Below, piece by piece: positions 17,002 through 25,140 of a DNA stretch of 64,000 bases. The stretch spans positions 4,588,001 through 4,652,000 of the forward strand of contig OY760427.1 of the NCBI GenBank assembly GCA_963663495.1, in the 5' to 3' direction. Each line of letters opens with the position of its first letter. Within the stretch, counting starts at the first letter, position 1. The notes below the pieces were generated by a model, which saw only the letters and a list, made by a program, of their open reading frames with translations, made no database searches and was not told where the DNA came from. Source of the stretch: G963663495 sp963663495. GTDB lineage: Bacteria > Bacteroidota > Rhodothermia > Rhodothermales > Bin80. The translations under genes were made by a program, and so were the position numbers.

Positions 17002-18813
17002 CTACTGAAGCCACCCCGCAAGCCACGAATGCAGCTTGGACCAAGCAGTCCAAGCCCCTGTGATAAGCATACCGACCGCGGATAACCACAGAAAGATGTT
17101 CCACAGCCGCCCGGGAGTAATGCGGGCATCGCTTCGGCGGTAACGAAAATAGAGCGCGGCACCTGCCAGCATTGGCAGCATTACTCCCTGCATCACACCG
17201 CCAAGCAGTACCATCAGGGCTGGTGACCGTAGTACACTGTACGCTAAGACACATGTGAACGGAAATATCGCGCTGAAGGCACGCACCCAACGCCTGTACG
17301 AGGTCTCGGAGGTAGGGCCAAAACCCATTACCCGCATACAGTCAGGAACGACGCGCGCCAAACTGGCGGTAGCAACGAAGAATGTAGAATACAGCACAGC
17401 AATGGCACCGAAAAGGAAAACCCAGCGGGCGATTGAGCCGAACACCGGCTCATACATCACACCGAGCGTCCGAATCATGTCGCTACCTGCCGGATTCAGT
17501 CCGGTCCTCCCCAATATTGCAGCGCCCAATAAATAAAAGGTAAGCGTCGCAAAGGTATACACTACCATTGCGCTCCAGGCGTCCCAGCGCATCACCCGCA
17601 TCCAACCGCGGGCCCGCACTACCCATGATCGAGTCATTATGCGCGGCCCAGCGAACCTGGCGTACCCCTTCTCCAGACACCAGTACGGATAGAAGATCAG
17701 TTCATTCGCGCCCACACCGATGAGACCGAAGGTTGCGAGTGCCGTCGCCATCCCGGTCGTACCCATTGCACCCAACGAAGGCGATAACAGTCGAAAGCTG
17801 AGCCCATTGATTATGTCGCTGCTGCTCACCGCCCAGTACGCATTGTTCTGCAGCATAACCAAGTTCACAACTGTGATCAGTGTAAACGTAGCTACCAATC
17901 CCGCGGAGAACGACTCAATCAGGCCATACCGCCCTAATACCAGTACGATTGCGGTAATGATGGCGATGATCAGTGCCCATGCTTCGTCGTTCCGGCTTGA
18001 ACGACGCCCCAAGCTGGCGATGGCTTGGCCCACACGATTACTATAGTCTTGTGCCATTCCTTCGGATGGCAATCCATCACCGGTAGGTGCGAAAACCACC
18101 TCCGGCGGACTACCCTGCGCCAACCGTTGCCGAACTATGGAAAGCGCTGCACGCATGTCATCCAAGCGCTCGGCAGAACGTTCGCTGTGCGCGCTGTCGG
18201 CGCGCAGATCCTTTATTTGCTGATTCGCTACTGCCAGCCGGTCGTTGACAAATGATGGCGTTAGGCGGGCAATCTCCTGTTCCAACTGGTTGACGCGGTC
18301 GGACCCGGCAGCATATCCTTCACCAATGCGCTCGTGCACCAGACGCAGTTCCCCTTTGGCCACTATGTAGGCAGTTTCAATGTCTACCTGATGGTTGTAC
18401 ATGCGCCCGCCATCCGTAATCGGCACGCTGATCTGCAGCGCCTGACCTACGGCCCCTACAATGCCTCCTACCTGGCCAATTGTAGCTGCAAATACCAAGG
18501 CCCAGAACCAGACAATCCAGTTCCCGTGCCCCCGAATGCGCGGTCCCGGGACCCGCGCCAGTCCATCCATTGTGGTTTGGCCCGTGACCAGGGTATACCG
18601 TCCCAACTCAACCTGAACGAAGACCTTGATGACACAACCGATGAGAATCAGCCAAAGCAACCAGAACCCCGCCTCAGCCCCCGTCTTTGTGGTCGCGATT
18701 AATTCTCCAGATCCTACGACTGACCCTGCAATAATAAGCCCGGGACCCAAATACCTCAGGATACCTCTAATAGTCTCGGGCGGTGCCATAGGAGAGCCCA
18801 TGTGCCTGCTCAT
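17002..18813 (-). CDS. NRAMP-like membrane transporter with large soluble insertion
   Basis: 603 residues. The N-terminal helices (GPGLIIAGSVVGSGELIATT) match the divergent branch of the NRAMP (SLC11) superfamily. The canonical DPGN metal motif of helix 1 is replaced by GSGE, and no MPH motif is seen in the helix-6 region (GVGANELIFYPYWCLEKGYA), so manganese or iron transport cannot be assumed. Between about residues 131 and 280 lies a soluble segment rich in Glu, Arg and Gln (VNQLEQEIARL, LDDMRAALSIVRQRL) that looks coiled-coil. At least nine hydrophobic helices follow. It stands alone between mobile elements. Substrate unknown; the fold assignment is fairly sure. Confidence 0.75.
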   Translation of the reverse strand: MSRHMGSPMAPPETIRGILRYLGPGLIIAGSVVGSGELIATTKTGAEAGFWLLWLILIGCVIKVFVQVELGRYTLVTGQTTMDGLARVPGPRIRGHGNWIVWFWALVFAATIGQVGGIVGAVGQALQISVPITDGGRMYNHQVDIETAYIVAKGELRLVHERIGEGYAAGSDRVNQLEQEIARLTPSFVNDRLAVANQQIKDLRADSAHSERSAERLDDMRAALSIVRQRLAQGSPPEVVFAPTGDGLPSEGMAQDYSNRVGQAIASLGRRSSRNDEAWALIIAIITAIVLVLGRYGLIESFSAGLVATFTLITVVNLVMLQNNAYWAVSSSDIINGLSFRLLSPSLGAMGTTGMATALATFGLIGVGANELIFYPYWCLEKGYARFAGPRIMTRSWVVRARGWMRVMRWDAWSAMVVYTFATLTFYLLGAAILGRTGLNPAGSDMIRTLGVMYEPVFGSIARWVFLFGAIAVLYSTFFVATASLARVVPDCMRVMGFGPTSETSYRRWVRAFSAIFPFTCVLAYSVLRSPALMVLLGGVMQGVMLPMLAGAALYFRYRRSDARITPGRLWNIFLWLSAVGMLITGAWTAWSKLHSWLAGWLQ

Positions 18814-19105
18814 TCCGGTGCCTTGTGAAGCGATTGCAGACCACGCCGTGCCCCAACAAACTCGGTTTGTGCAGGCCTGCCGTACGCATGTGGTTGTCTA
18901 GGCCGAAGACTCTTGATGCTTCGGCTTTCAATAGCAGCACGCGCATGCATCGCTGCCGCATTTTGGCAGACTCGAACAATCATCTTAGCAGTGGCTACTT
19001 TCCGTACGCACAGTTGTGCCTGCCGTACATTTATGGACACCATGCATTATAGCGCTTTGGCTGCGAGATAGCAGGTTATGGGGCGGCGATTATGACGCTT
19101 CTTTG
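18814..19105. other. Upstream region of the NRAMP-like gene
   Basis: No convincing gene is seen. It presumably carries the minus-strand promoter of the transporter. It ends at the left terminus of IS1595-b. Confidence 0.4.
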
Positions 19106-19144
19106 GGGAGTTATATGGCTGAGTGCCACGCGTTTTCGCAGGCG

Positions 19145-19310
19145 TTACTTTTTGTGCTTTGGTGGTGCGGACAGGATGGCTTTCGCCAGTTCTTCCGGTA
19201 TGGTAGGGATGGATTGTTGGATATTGAGAATGTCGTTTGTTACGGGGCGGCCGAGGCGTTATCGTTTCCTGAATCTTGTTACCGGGCTTCGGGGATTTGT
19301 CTATGCGCAT
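19145..19310 (-). pseudogene. Small IS1595 passenger ORF, frameshifted copy
   Basis: It begins MRIDKSPKPGNKIQET like the intact 54-residue ORF at 6932-7096. A 1-bp insertion near 19261 then shifts the frame, and the EELAKAILSAPPKHKK end lies in another frame. Confidence 0.5.
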
Positions 19311-19551
19311 GGCGTTAATAGGCTATAGAGTAGCACTAATCCATTGGGGCAGAATACCGAAATGATTTCATGGTGGACATCTGCTTAGAGTAGGAGGCTG
19401 CATACATTGCGATCCAGTTTTCACGACAGTCGATCAACTTCAGGACCGATTCCTTGGCTTGTATCGGGACGCTCTTGACAATGCGGAAGTACTGGGCGGA
19501 CCCCGGTACAGGCCACGAAGCGCACCGGACGAACCCATGAGACGCGGGCCA

Positions 19552-19790
19552 TCAAGCACAGACATGGAAAAGCTGGCGCATAACGGCCCTGACCACCGGA
19601 ATGGGTACGGCGTTGCCAGTAAGCCGTCTGACGGTCGTTATCGTACTGTCAAATCTTATAGCTGTCGGGGAAGCCTTGCAGGCGCAGTATTGCGCGGCCC
19701 GTTTGTCTCCGTTCTCCGTCCACGAGCAAGTAGTTGTAGCCGGCCGATGCCCGGAGTGCGTATGAGTACGGAGGGCTTGATACGTTGCCG
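19552..19790 (-). pseudogene. C5-cytosine methyltransferase C-terminal remnant (IS1595-b passenger)
   Basis: The counterpart of 7337-7573. It has the same QGFPDS and GNAVP-type blocks on the minus strand, but a 1-bp insertion near 19655 shifts the frame between them. It is clearly a decayed passenger. Confidence 0.7.
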
Positions 19791-19801
19791 CTTACGTCTG
19801 G

Positions 19802-20758
19802 CTATGAAATGAGGGATTTGTACATGAGCCGTTTACCGACCAGTCCTTGAGCAATTAATGTCATTTGCTCCGCTGTGTCGTAGTCGCGTGCATTGTGTCG
19901 CCCTGCAAATTCGTTCACGTACCGCTGTAGGTGCTTCTTGCTCATGTGGTGGTACGTTCCGTAGTACCCACGCTTCAGCAAAGACCAGAAGCTCTCTACG
20001 CCATTGGTGTGGACCTGCTCACGAACGTATTCGCCAACAGCGTGACGTACGTAGGCGCGGTTGTTGCGGCCCCGGTATGTTGACGAGCCATCCGTATTGA
20101 CCTCGGTGTCTTCCGAGACATGGGTATCTACAAACGCATTGAGCGTCTGTCCGTCTGTGTTTTCTACTACCTGGGCAGAAATGCTATTGGTGACACGATC
20201 ACGGACTCCTAAAACAGCATTCTTACCTACTGGCCCACGGCCTGCTTTCAGCTTCTTGCTGGCGTGCTTGTTCTTTTCCTTGCCACCGAAGTAGGCTTCG
20301 TCAACCTCTACCGGACCGGCAAATAGTGCATGTTCTCCATTCCAGAATTGTCGAATACGGTGGGCCAGATGCCACGCTGTAGTCTGGGTTATGCTAAGGT
20401 CACGATGCAGCTTCATGCTGGATACGCCCTTGATACTGGTAGTCAGGATATAAATGGCTAATGCCCATACTTGGTATCCCGGTTTCGAGTCCTGCATTAC
20501 TGTCCCTATGCGGACACTGAATCGTTTACGGCAATTACGGCAGCGATAAGGCAGGCTAGGATGTTTGGCGCCGCACTGTACGTTCTTAGACGCACAGTGC
20601 GGGCAAACAGGAGTCTTGCTCCAACGCTTCTTTGCGAACCATGCTTCGGCTGATGGGTCGTCTGGAAACATTTTGGTTAGCCTGATCAAGGACACTCCTT
20701 CACGATCAGCCCGTCCAAGGCCATTGGTGTTTCTGTTGTTTCTTTTCTTTGAAGGCAT
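19802..20758 (-). CDS. IS1595-family (ISXO2-like) transposase b
   Basis: 318 residues, close to transposase a. The zinc ribbon (CPHC...YRCRNC) and the catalytic blocks VEVDEAYFGGKEK, VNTDGSSTY and TNGVESFWSLLKRGYYGTYH are present. Substitutions relative to copy a are scattered. The frame is complete and the protein is possibly active. Confidence 0.9.
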   Translation of the reverse strand: MPSKKRNNRNTNGLGRADREGVSLIRLTKMFPDDPSAEAWFAKKRWSKTPVCPHCASKNVQCGAKHPSLPYRCRNCRKRFSVRIGTVMQDSKPGYQVWALAIYILTTSIKGVSSMKLHRDLSITQTTAWHLAHRIRQFWNGEHALFAGPVEVDEAYFGGKEKNKHASKKLKAGRGPVGKNAVLGVRDRVTNSISAQVVENTDGQTLNAFVDTHVSEDTEVNTDGSSTYRGRNNRAYVRHAVGEYVREQVHTNGVESFWSLLKRGYYGTYHHMSKKHLQRYVNEFAGRHNARDYDTAEQMTLIAQGLVGKRLMYKSLIS

Positions 20759-21063
20759 TTAGTGGGTCATCAATCTATCACGGGATGGTGCCCATTTTCG
20801 GTATAATCGGTTCCCGCTTTACGCGACCAAACTGCAATTATTTCAACAATTTAACGCGTGGCGCTCAGCCACATACCTCCCTAAGGATTCACCTTAACAC
20901 TGACCCACGTATACTGCGAGCAGACTAACCGGGTCTGTCACCGCATGCAAGGCAAGGCCGATTGGAAAGGGAATTATATACCAAACTAACATTTTGAGCT
21001 GAAACATGGAACCTTGCTCGGATCCGAAGGCATCAACAACTAACATTATGAACGAGCAAGACA

Positions 21064-22002
21064 ATGGCTAACAGTGCACCCGGTAAACACTACCGCAAGG
21101 GCATTGGCATCATGGATGTCGTACGAATGTTCGACACGGAACAGAAAGCCTATGACTGGTTGTCCCAATATGTCTGGCCAGAAGGACCGGTATGCCCGTC
21201 TTGCGGATCAGACAACGTACAGGCAGGAATTCGACACCCGCAAATGACGCATCGTTCCCGCAGCTGCTCCAAGAAGAAGATGTTCACGCTGAAAACAGGT
21301 ACCATCATGGCGCGCTCCAAGCTGAGCTACCAGACCTGGGCCATTGCAGGATACCTGATCGTGACTAATCTGAAGGGAATTTCCAGCATGAAGCTGGATC
21401 GCGAACTGGGTATTACACAAGAAAGTGCTTGGCACCTGTTGCACCGTTTGCGCAAGGCGTACGAAACTGGCACCTTCAGCTTTCAGGGACCAGTCGAGGT
21501 GGACGAATCCTACTTTAGCGGCAAAGAAAAGAACAAACACGCCAGCAAGAAACTGAAGGCCGGGCGTGGATCAGTAGGCAAAACGGCTGTCCTAGGAGCC
21601 CGTGATCGTGACACCAACAACGTGTCAGCCCAAGTGGTAGAAAACACAGACGGGCAGACTCTCAACGCGTTCGTGGACGATCGTACTGCCAAAGGCGCCA
21701 AAGTCTATACGGATGGTACATCAACGTATAGGAGCCGTGAAAATCACGACTTCGTGCGCCATTCGGTTGGTGAATATGTTCGCCTGCAGGTACACACGAA
21801 TGGTGTAGAGTCGTTCTGGGCGCTACTGAAGCGCGGGTATTACGGTACGTATCATCATATGAGCAAGAAGCATTTGCAACGATACGTGAACAAGTTCTCC
21901 GGGCGACACAACGCACGCGAACTTGATACGGTGGAGCAGATGGGTAGGCTGATAGCTGGAGGCAAAGACAAACAGCTCTCTGACAAAGATCTTGTTGGGT
22001 AG
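21064..22002 (+). CDS. IS1595-family transposase c
   Basis: 312 residues. The C-terminal DDE domain is very close to transposases a and b (VEVDESYFSGKEKNKHASKK, VYTDGTSTY, TNGVESFWALLKRGYYGTYH). The N-terminal half is quite different (MANSAPGKHYRKGIGIMDVV), which suggests recombination between lineages. In the zinc ribbon the first pair is CPSC but the second pair reads HRSRSC instead of YRCRSC, so one of the four Cys is lost and terminus recognition may be impaired. It recognises, or once recognised, the GGGAATTATATACC-type ends. Confidence 0.9.
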   Translation: MANSAPGKHYRKGIGIMDVVRMFDTEQKAYDWLSQYVWPEGPVCPSCGSDNVQAGIRHPQMTHRSRSCSKKKMFTLKTGTIMARSKLSYQTWAIAGYLIVTNLKGISSMKLDRELGITQESAWHLLHRLRKAYETGTFSFQGPVEVDESYFSGKEKNKHASKKLKAGRGSVGKTAVLGARDRDTNNVSAQVVENTDGQTLNAFVDDRTAKGAKVYTDGTSTYRSRENHDFVRHSVGEYVRLQVHTNGVESFWALLKRGYYGTYHHMSKKHLQRYVNKFSGRHNARELDTVEQMGRLIAGGKDKQLSDKDLVG

Positions 22003-22126
22003 CAAGATGTGACGATTATGTGATGATGCAGTATTTGTTGCAACTGAAATATATATTGGGTCTTACGTCCAAGCCCCCCTGTATCTTTCAGGAGTAGCGA
22101 TATAGGGTGAGATGTCAGGGGGATTA

Positions 22127-22156
22127 ATGATGTGGGGCTGGCCAGCCCCACATCAT
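22127..22156. repeat. Perfect 30-bp palindrome
   Basis: ATGATGTGGGGCTGG and its exact complement CCAGCCCCACATCAT meet without a loop, followed by GTTTAAGG. It could be a bidirectional terminator after transposase c, or the target structure for the IS110 that starts just downstream. Confidence 0.7.
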
Positions 22157-22389
22157 GTTTAAGGTCGCCGAGGGTCTCTATTTTGTGTGGCTACCGCGAG
22201 TCTTTTGCCCGGGAGTAACCAAACGCCCCCTGCATCTTGAATGCCTGGGGGGGGGGGATCAGTGCCCCGGGTGAATACTGCGATTATACCCCCCGTAGGG
22301 AGTTTGTGCCGTAGAGCACCGATACAGGGACAGGTGGAGTGTCGCAATGACTCGTAATCACATGTCGTTCTTCACAAATAAGCACAACT
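22157..22389 (+). ncRNA. IS110 5' non-coding region, candidate bridge RNA locus
   Basis: IS110-group elements encode a structured bridge RNA in the non-coding stretch upstream of the transposase. This 233-bp gap is the right size and place and has no ORF of note. It holds a run of 11 G (22247-22257) and GC-rich inverted segments. I cannot fold it here, and the IS110 boundary is not fixed, so this is an inference. Confidence 0.3.
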
Positions 22390-23233
22390 ATGCCCACAAC
22401 CCCTTCACCTTTCACCTTCGCAGGCATTGACTGGGGCTCCGAGTCCCACCAAGCCTGCGTGCTTGCCAAGGACGGTACCGTCCTTGGCGAGAGAGCCTTT
22501 CCTCACTCGGGAGAGGGGCTTGGCCAGCTCCTCGACTGGATCATTGCCATAGCAGGCTGCGATGCGGAGTGTATCGCAGCGGCCATTGAGGTTCCTCACG
22601 GCCCCGTGGTGGACAGTCTGCTTGATCGAGGTCTTCAGGCCTATTCTATCAACCCCAAGCAGCTGGATCGTTTCCGGGATCGGTTTTCACCGGCCGGTGC
22701 AAAAGATGACCGCCGAGATGCGCGTGTACTGGCGGACGCCATCCGAACCGATCCGAATAGCCTGCGTGCGCTGGATGCTCTTGATGCCGAGATTGTACTG
22801 TTGCGTGAGTGGTCACGTATGTCCGACGAGCTTACGGCCCAACGTACGAGTCTCGCCAACCGTTTGCGGGAGCAACTATGGCGCTACTACCCGCAGTTCC
22901 TCGAGCTCAAGGTTGATCTTGCAGCCCCATGGGTGTTAGAGCTCTGGAAGCTTGCCTCCACACCAGAGCGTGCCCGACGGGTTCGCCACGCTACGATAGC
23001 CAAGTTGTTGAAGAAACACCGCATACGGCGTTTCAAAGCTGAGGATGTTCTGGATATACTGCGATCCAAGCCCGTAACCGTTGCCCCGGGGGTTGTAGAG
23101 GCCTCCACAGTCCGCATTAATGTTGCTGTCACGCAACTTGAGGTGCTCCACGTTCAAATCAGCGATGCGAAGCGCGCCATGGACAAAATCCTTGAGGGGC
23201 TTTCCGCTTCTGAGGATCCTCCCGCTGAGAGCA
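22390..23233 (+). pseudogene. IS110-family transposase, 5' part (interrupted)
   Basis: The DEDD RuvC-like domain opens with GIDWGSESHQACVLAKDG (D13), followed by AAIEVPHGPVVD (Glu) and AKDDRRDARVLADAI (Asp pair). The frame is cut at 23233 by the IS256-like element. If that insertion and one TGAGAGCA copy are removed, 22390-23233 joins 28950-29428 in one frame of 441 codons including the stop, so the gene was intact until the insertion. IS110 recombinases act with a bridge RNA. The interrupted gene should make only a truncated protein lacking the C-terminal serine domain. Confidence 0.85.
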
Positions 23234-23257
23234 GGCATGGTGCCAGATTTAGTTGGT

Positions 23258-24553
23258 CTATTTTTTCAAGACCGGCTTAGGAGTGGGCCCAAGATACGGT
23301 TTCGGCACACATTTTAGCAGGGCTTTTTGGAGCTTCGGAAGGTGTTTCGCACAGCTAAGCTTGCATAATCGGGGTTCGGTTTCCAGCATAGCCATTGCTA
23401 CCCATCGGTGACGTTGATCTGAGTTTACCCAACGTCTGATCCGCCGCGTTCGATTAGCCAGCTGGCCGTTGACATTCTCAATGATGTTGGTGGTTAGCAG
23501 ACTGCATCCGACCGTATCCGCCACACCCAGCCTGTGCAGTGTCAGCGTCTCTTCCATGCCCTCTTCCAGGCTACGTGCGGCCGCTTCCTCCCCTTGTTCC
23601 TCCAAGTCATCCCGTAGGGTCTCAAGTCCCGCTTTTGCGTCGTCGTACGTGTCTTCACGATACGCCTCCTGCATCTTCCGACGCACCTTGGGCGCATCCT
23701 CCTTTTTCGTGAGCTTGCTCACCACATTCTCCCGCTTGTGCCAGGTACAGCGCTGCACCTGCGTGTAGTCGCCGAAGACATCCTTTACCGCCTTGTACAG
23801 CCCCTTCGCTCCATCCACAACGCACAGCAGGTCCTGGTCATAGCACAGGCCGCGATTGATCAGGCCTTCCAACAAACCTGTAATCGCCTCCGCATTCTCC
23901 GTGGTCGTCTCCACCATGCCCAAGATCTCCTTCTTTCCGTCTGCCGTAATGCCCATACACAGCACGATCTGGCACTCCTGCAAGTACTTGCCATCTATCA
24001 GCAGCGTCACATAGGTTTCCGAAGACAGATCGCGTTCTTCGAACTTCTTGAGGGCCTCCGCACTCTTCTTCTTGAAAGTGCGACTGACCGAGGAAGCGCT
24101 CAACCCATAACTGTCCGCAAACGCGCTGACCACACGGTGATAATCCCGCTGGCTCATCCCAAGAAGAATGTTTTCCGTCAGATTGTTCTCCTCTTCAACC
24201 GATGCATTGCGTAGCTCACAATAGGTCTCCAGAGGACGCTCCTTGCCCTCTTTCTTATCCCGTACGCGCTGCACCCGGATCTTCAGGCGTTTCCCCATGA
24301 TCCTGATTGAACCCGGATTGGTCCCCCATCTCTCGTAACGTCCGCCGTGCACATCGTCTCTCGCGTAGGGCTTGCCACAGAGCGACTCTACCTCCTCTTC
24401 CATGACCAATTTAGCCAACAGCTCCTCAATGCTACCGCTGCGTCGCAAGAGTGCCATCTTGGTCTCCCGATCTTGATCAATTATACCCCGGAGGTGCTTC
24501 ACTCGCTTCCTGGCCTTGGTTGAGGGCTTGGTTGTTGTCTCACATGCTTGCAT
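23258..24553 (-). CDS. IS256-family (mutator-type) transposase A
   Basis: 431 residues from the ATG giving MQACETTTKPSTKARK; an upstream ATG adds 16 residues. The mutator-type DDE residues are present: TLLIDGKYL (first Asp), LLCVVDGAKGL (second Asp) and TNIIENVNGQL (Glu). The C-(2)-H context QRCTWHKRENV is also present. It lies at the left end of the two-ORF element, about 24 bp inside the terminal repeat. The frame is intact and probably functional. Confidence 0.9.
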   Translation of the reverse strand: MQACETTTKPSTKARKRVKHLRGIIDQDRETKMALLRRSGSIEELLAKLVMEEEVESLCGKPYARDDVHGGRYERWGTNPGSIRIMGKRLKIRVQRVRDKKEGKERPLETYCELRNASVEEENNLTENILLGMSQRDYHRVVSAFADSYGLSASSVSRTFKKKSAEALKKFEERDLSSETYVTLLIDGKYLQECQIVLCMGITADGKKEILGMVETTTENAEAITGLLEGLINRGLCYDQDLLCVVDGAKGLYKAVKDVFGDYTQVQRCTWHKRENVVSKLTKKEDAPKVRRKMQEAYREDTYDDAKAGLETLRDDLEEQGEEAAARSLEEGMEETLTLHRLGVADTVGCSLLTTNIIENVNGQLANRTRRIRRWVNSDQRHRWVAMAMLETEPRLCKLSCAKHLPKLQKALLKCVPKPYLGPTPKPVLKK

Positions 24554-24827
24554 AACGATGGGTGTGTTAGGGTGTTGGATGATTAGGGCTCCAAGTAGCA
24601 TAATGCAGAATCCCCAGATGGCTCGATAGTAAGGATTTCCGACGACGAGGATGACTTTGTTGATGCCTGCGGCAGGAAACCGGGCCTTTGAGAGAGGTTA
24701 TAGCAGCTCCACGGGCTGCTGTGCGGCAAAAAGTCGGCTGTTTGTACAAAAACAGCGGTGTTATGCCATTCCGTGCAGGTTACAAATATTGAATACTTTA
24801 TGCACCGTTTTCCGTGCACGCAATAAC
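24554..24827. other. Non-coding stretch upstream of IS256-like transposase A
   Basis: No convincing gene is seen. It probably carries the minus-strand promoter and leader of transposase A. Confidence 0.35.
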
Positions 24828-25140
24828 CTACACGCGCGATGTATGGTGTCGTCGGCGTTTTGGTGGCAGATATGGGCGCGTTTCTGCACGCGAACGGCTT
24901 CGTTGAGCCCTTCTGCGTGCGCTGGCATCGCTATAGCGGCTTAAAGCGTACGATCTGGAGGCATTGTAGCCTGCCATGCGTGTGATTAGCTCCGAAAACG
25001 TGCCAATCTTTTCAACCGTGGCACGGTGCGCCCGGATATCGTGCTCATAGTAGTATTGCACGGCCACATTCTTGTTCTGGCAAGCATGGATCAATCGTAC
25101 GCGTTCCAATAGTGCTGTTAGCCAGCTCGGCAGCTCTTTA

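Larger units (their letters stand above)
19106..20881 (-). mobile_element. IS1595-family element b
   Basis: It is very similar to IS1595-a in layout and sequence: left end GGGAGTTATATGGCTGAGTG, right end the complement of GGGAGGTATGTGGCTGAGCG. The flanking 8-mers (CTTCTTTG and TAAGGATT) do not match. Both passenger ORFs carry frameshifts, so this copy has decayed more than copy a outside the transposase. Confidence 0.85.

Noticed and set aside
13621..20889. A second composite transposon joining tnpB copy 3 and IS1595-b around the NRAMP gene
   Set aside because: The outer flanks ATATTCTG (13621-13628) and TAAGGATT (20882-20889) do not match, nor do the other flank combinations.
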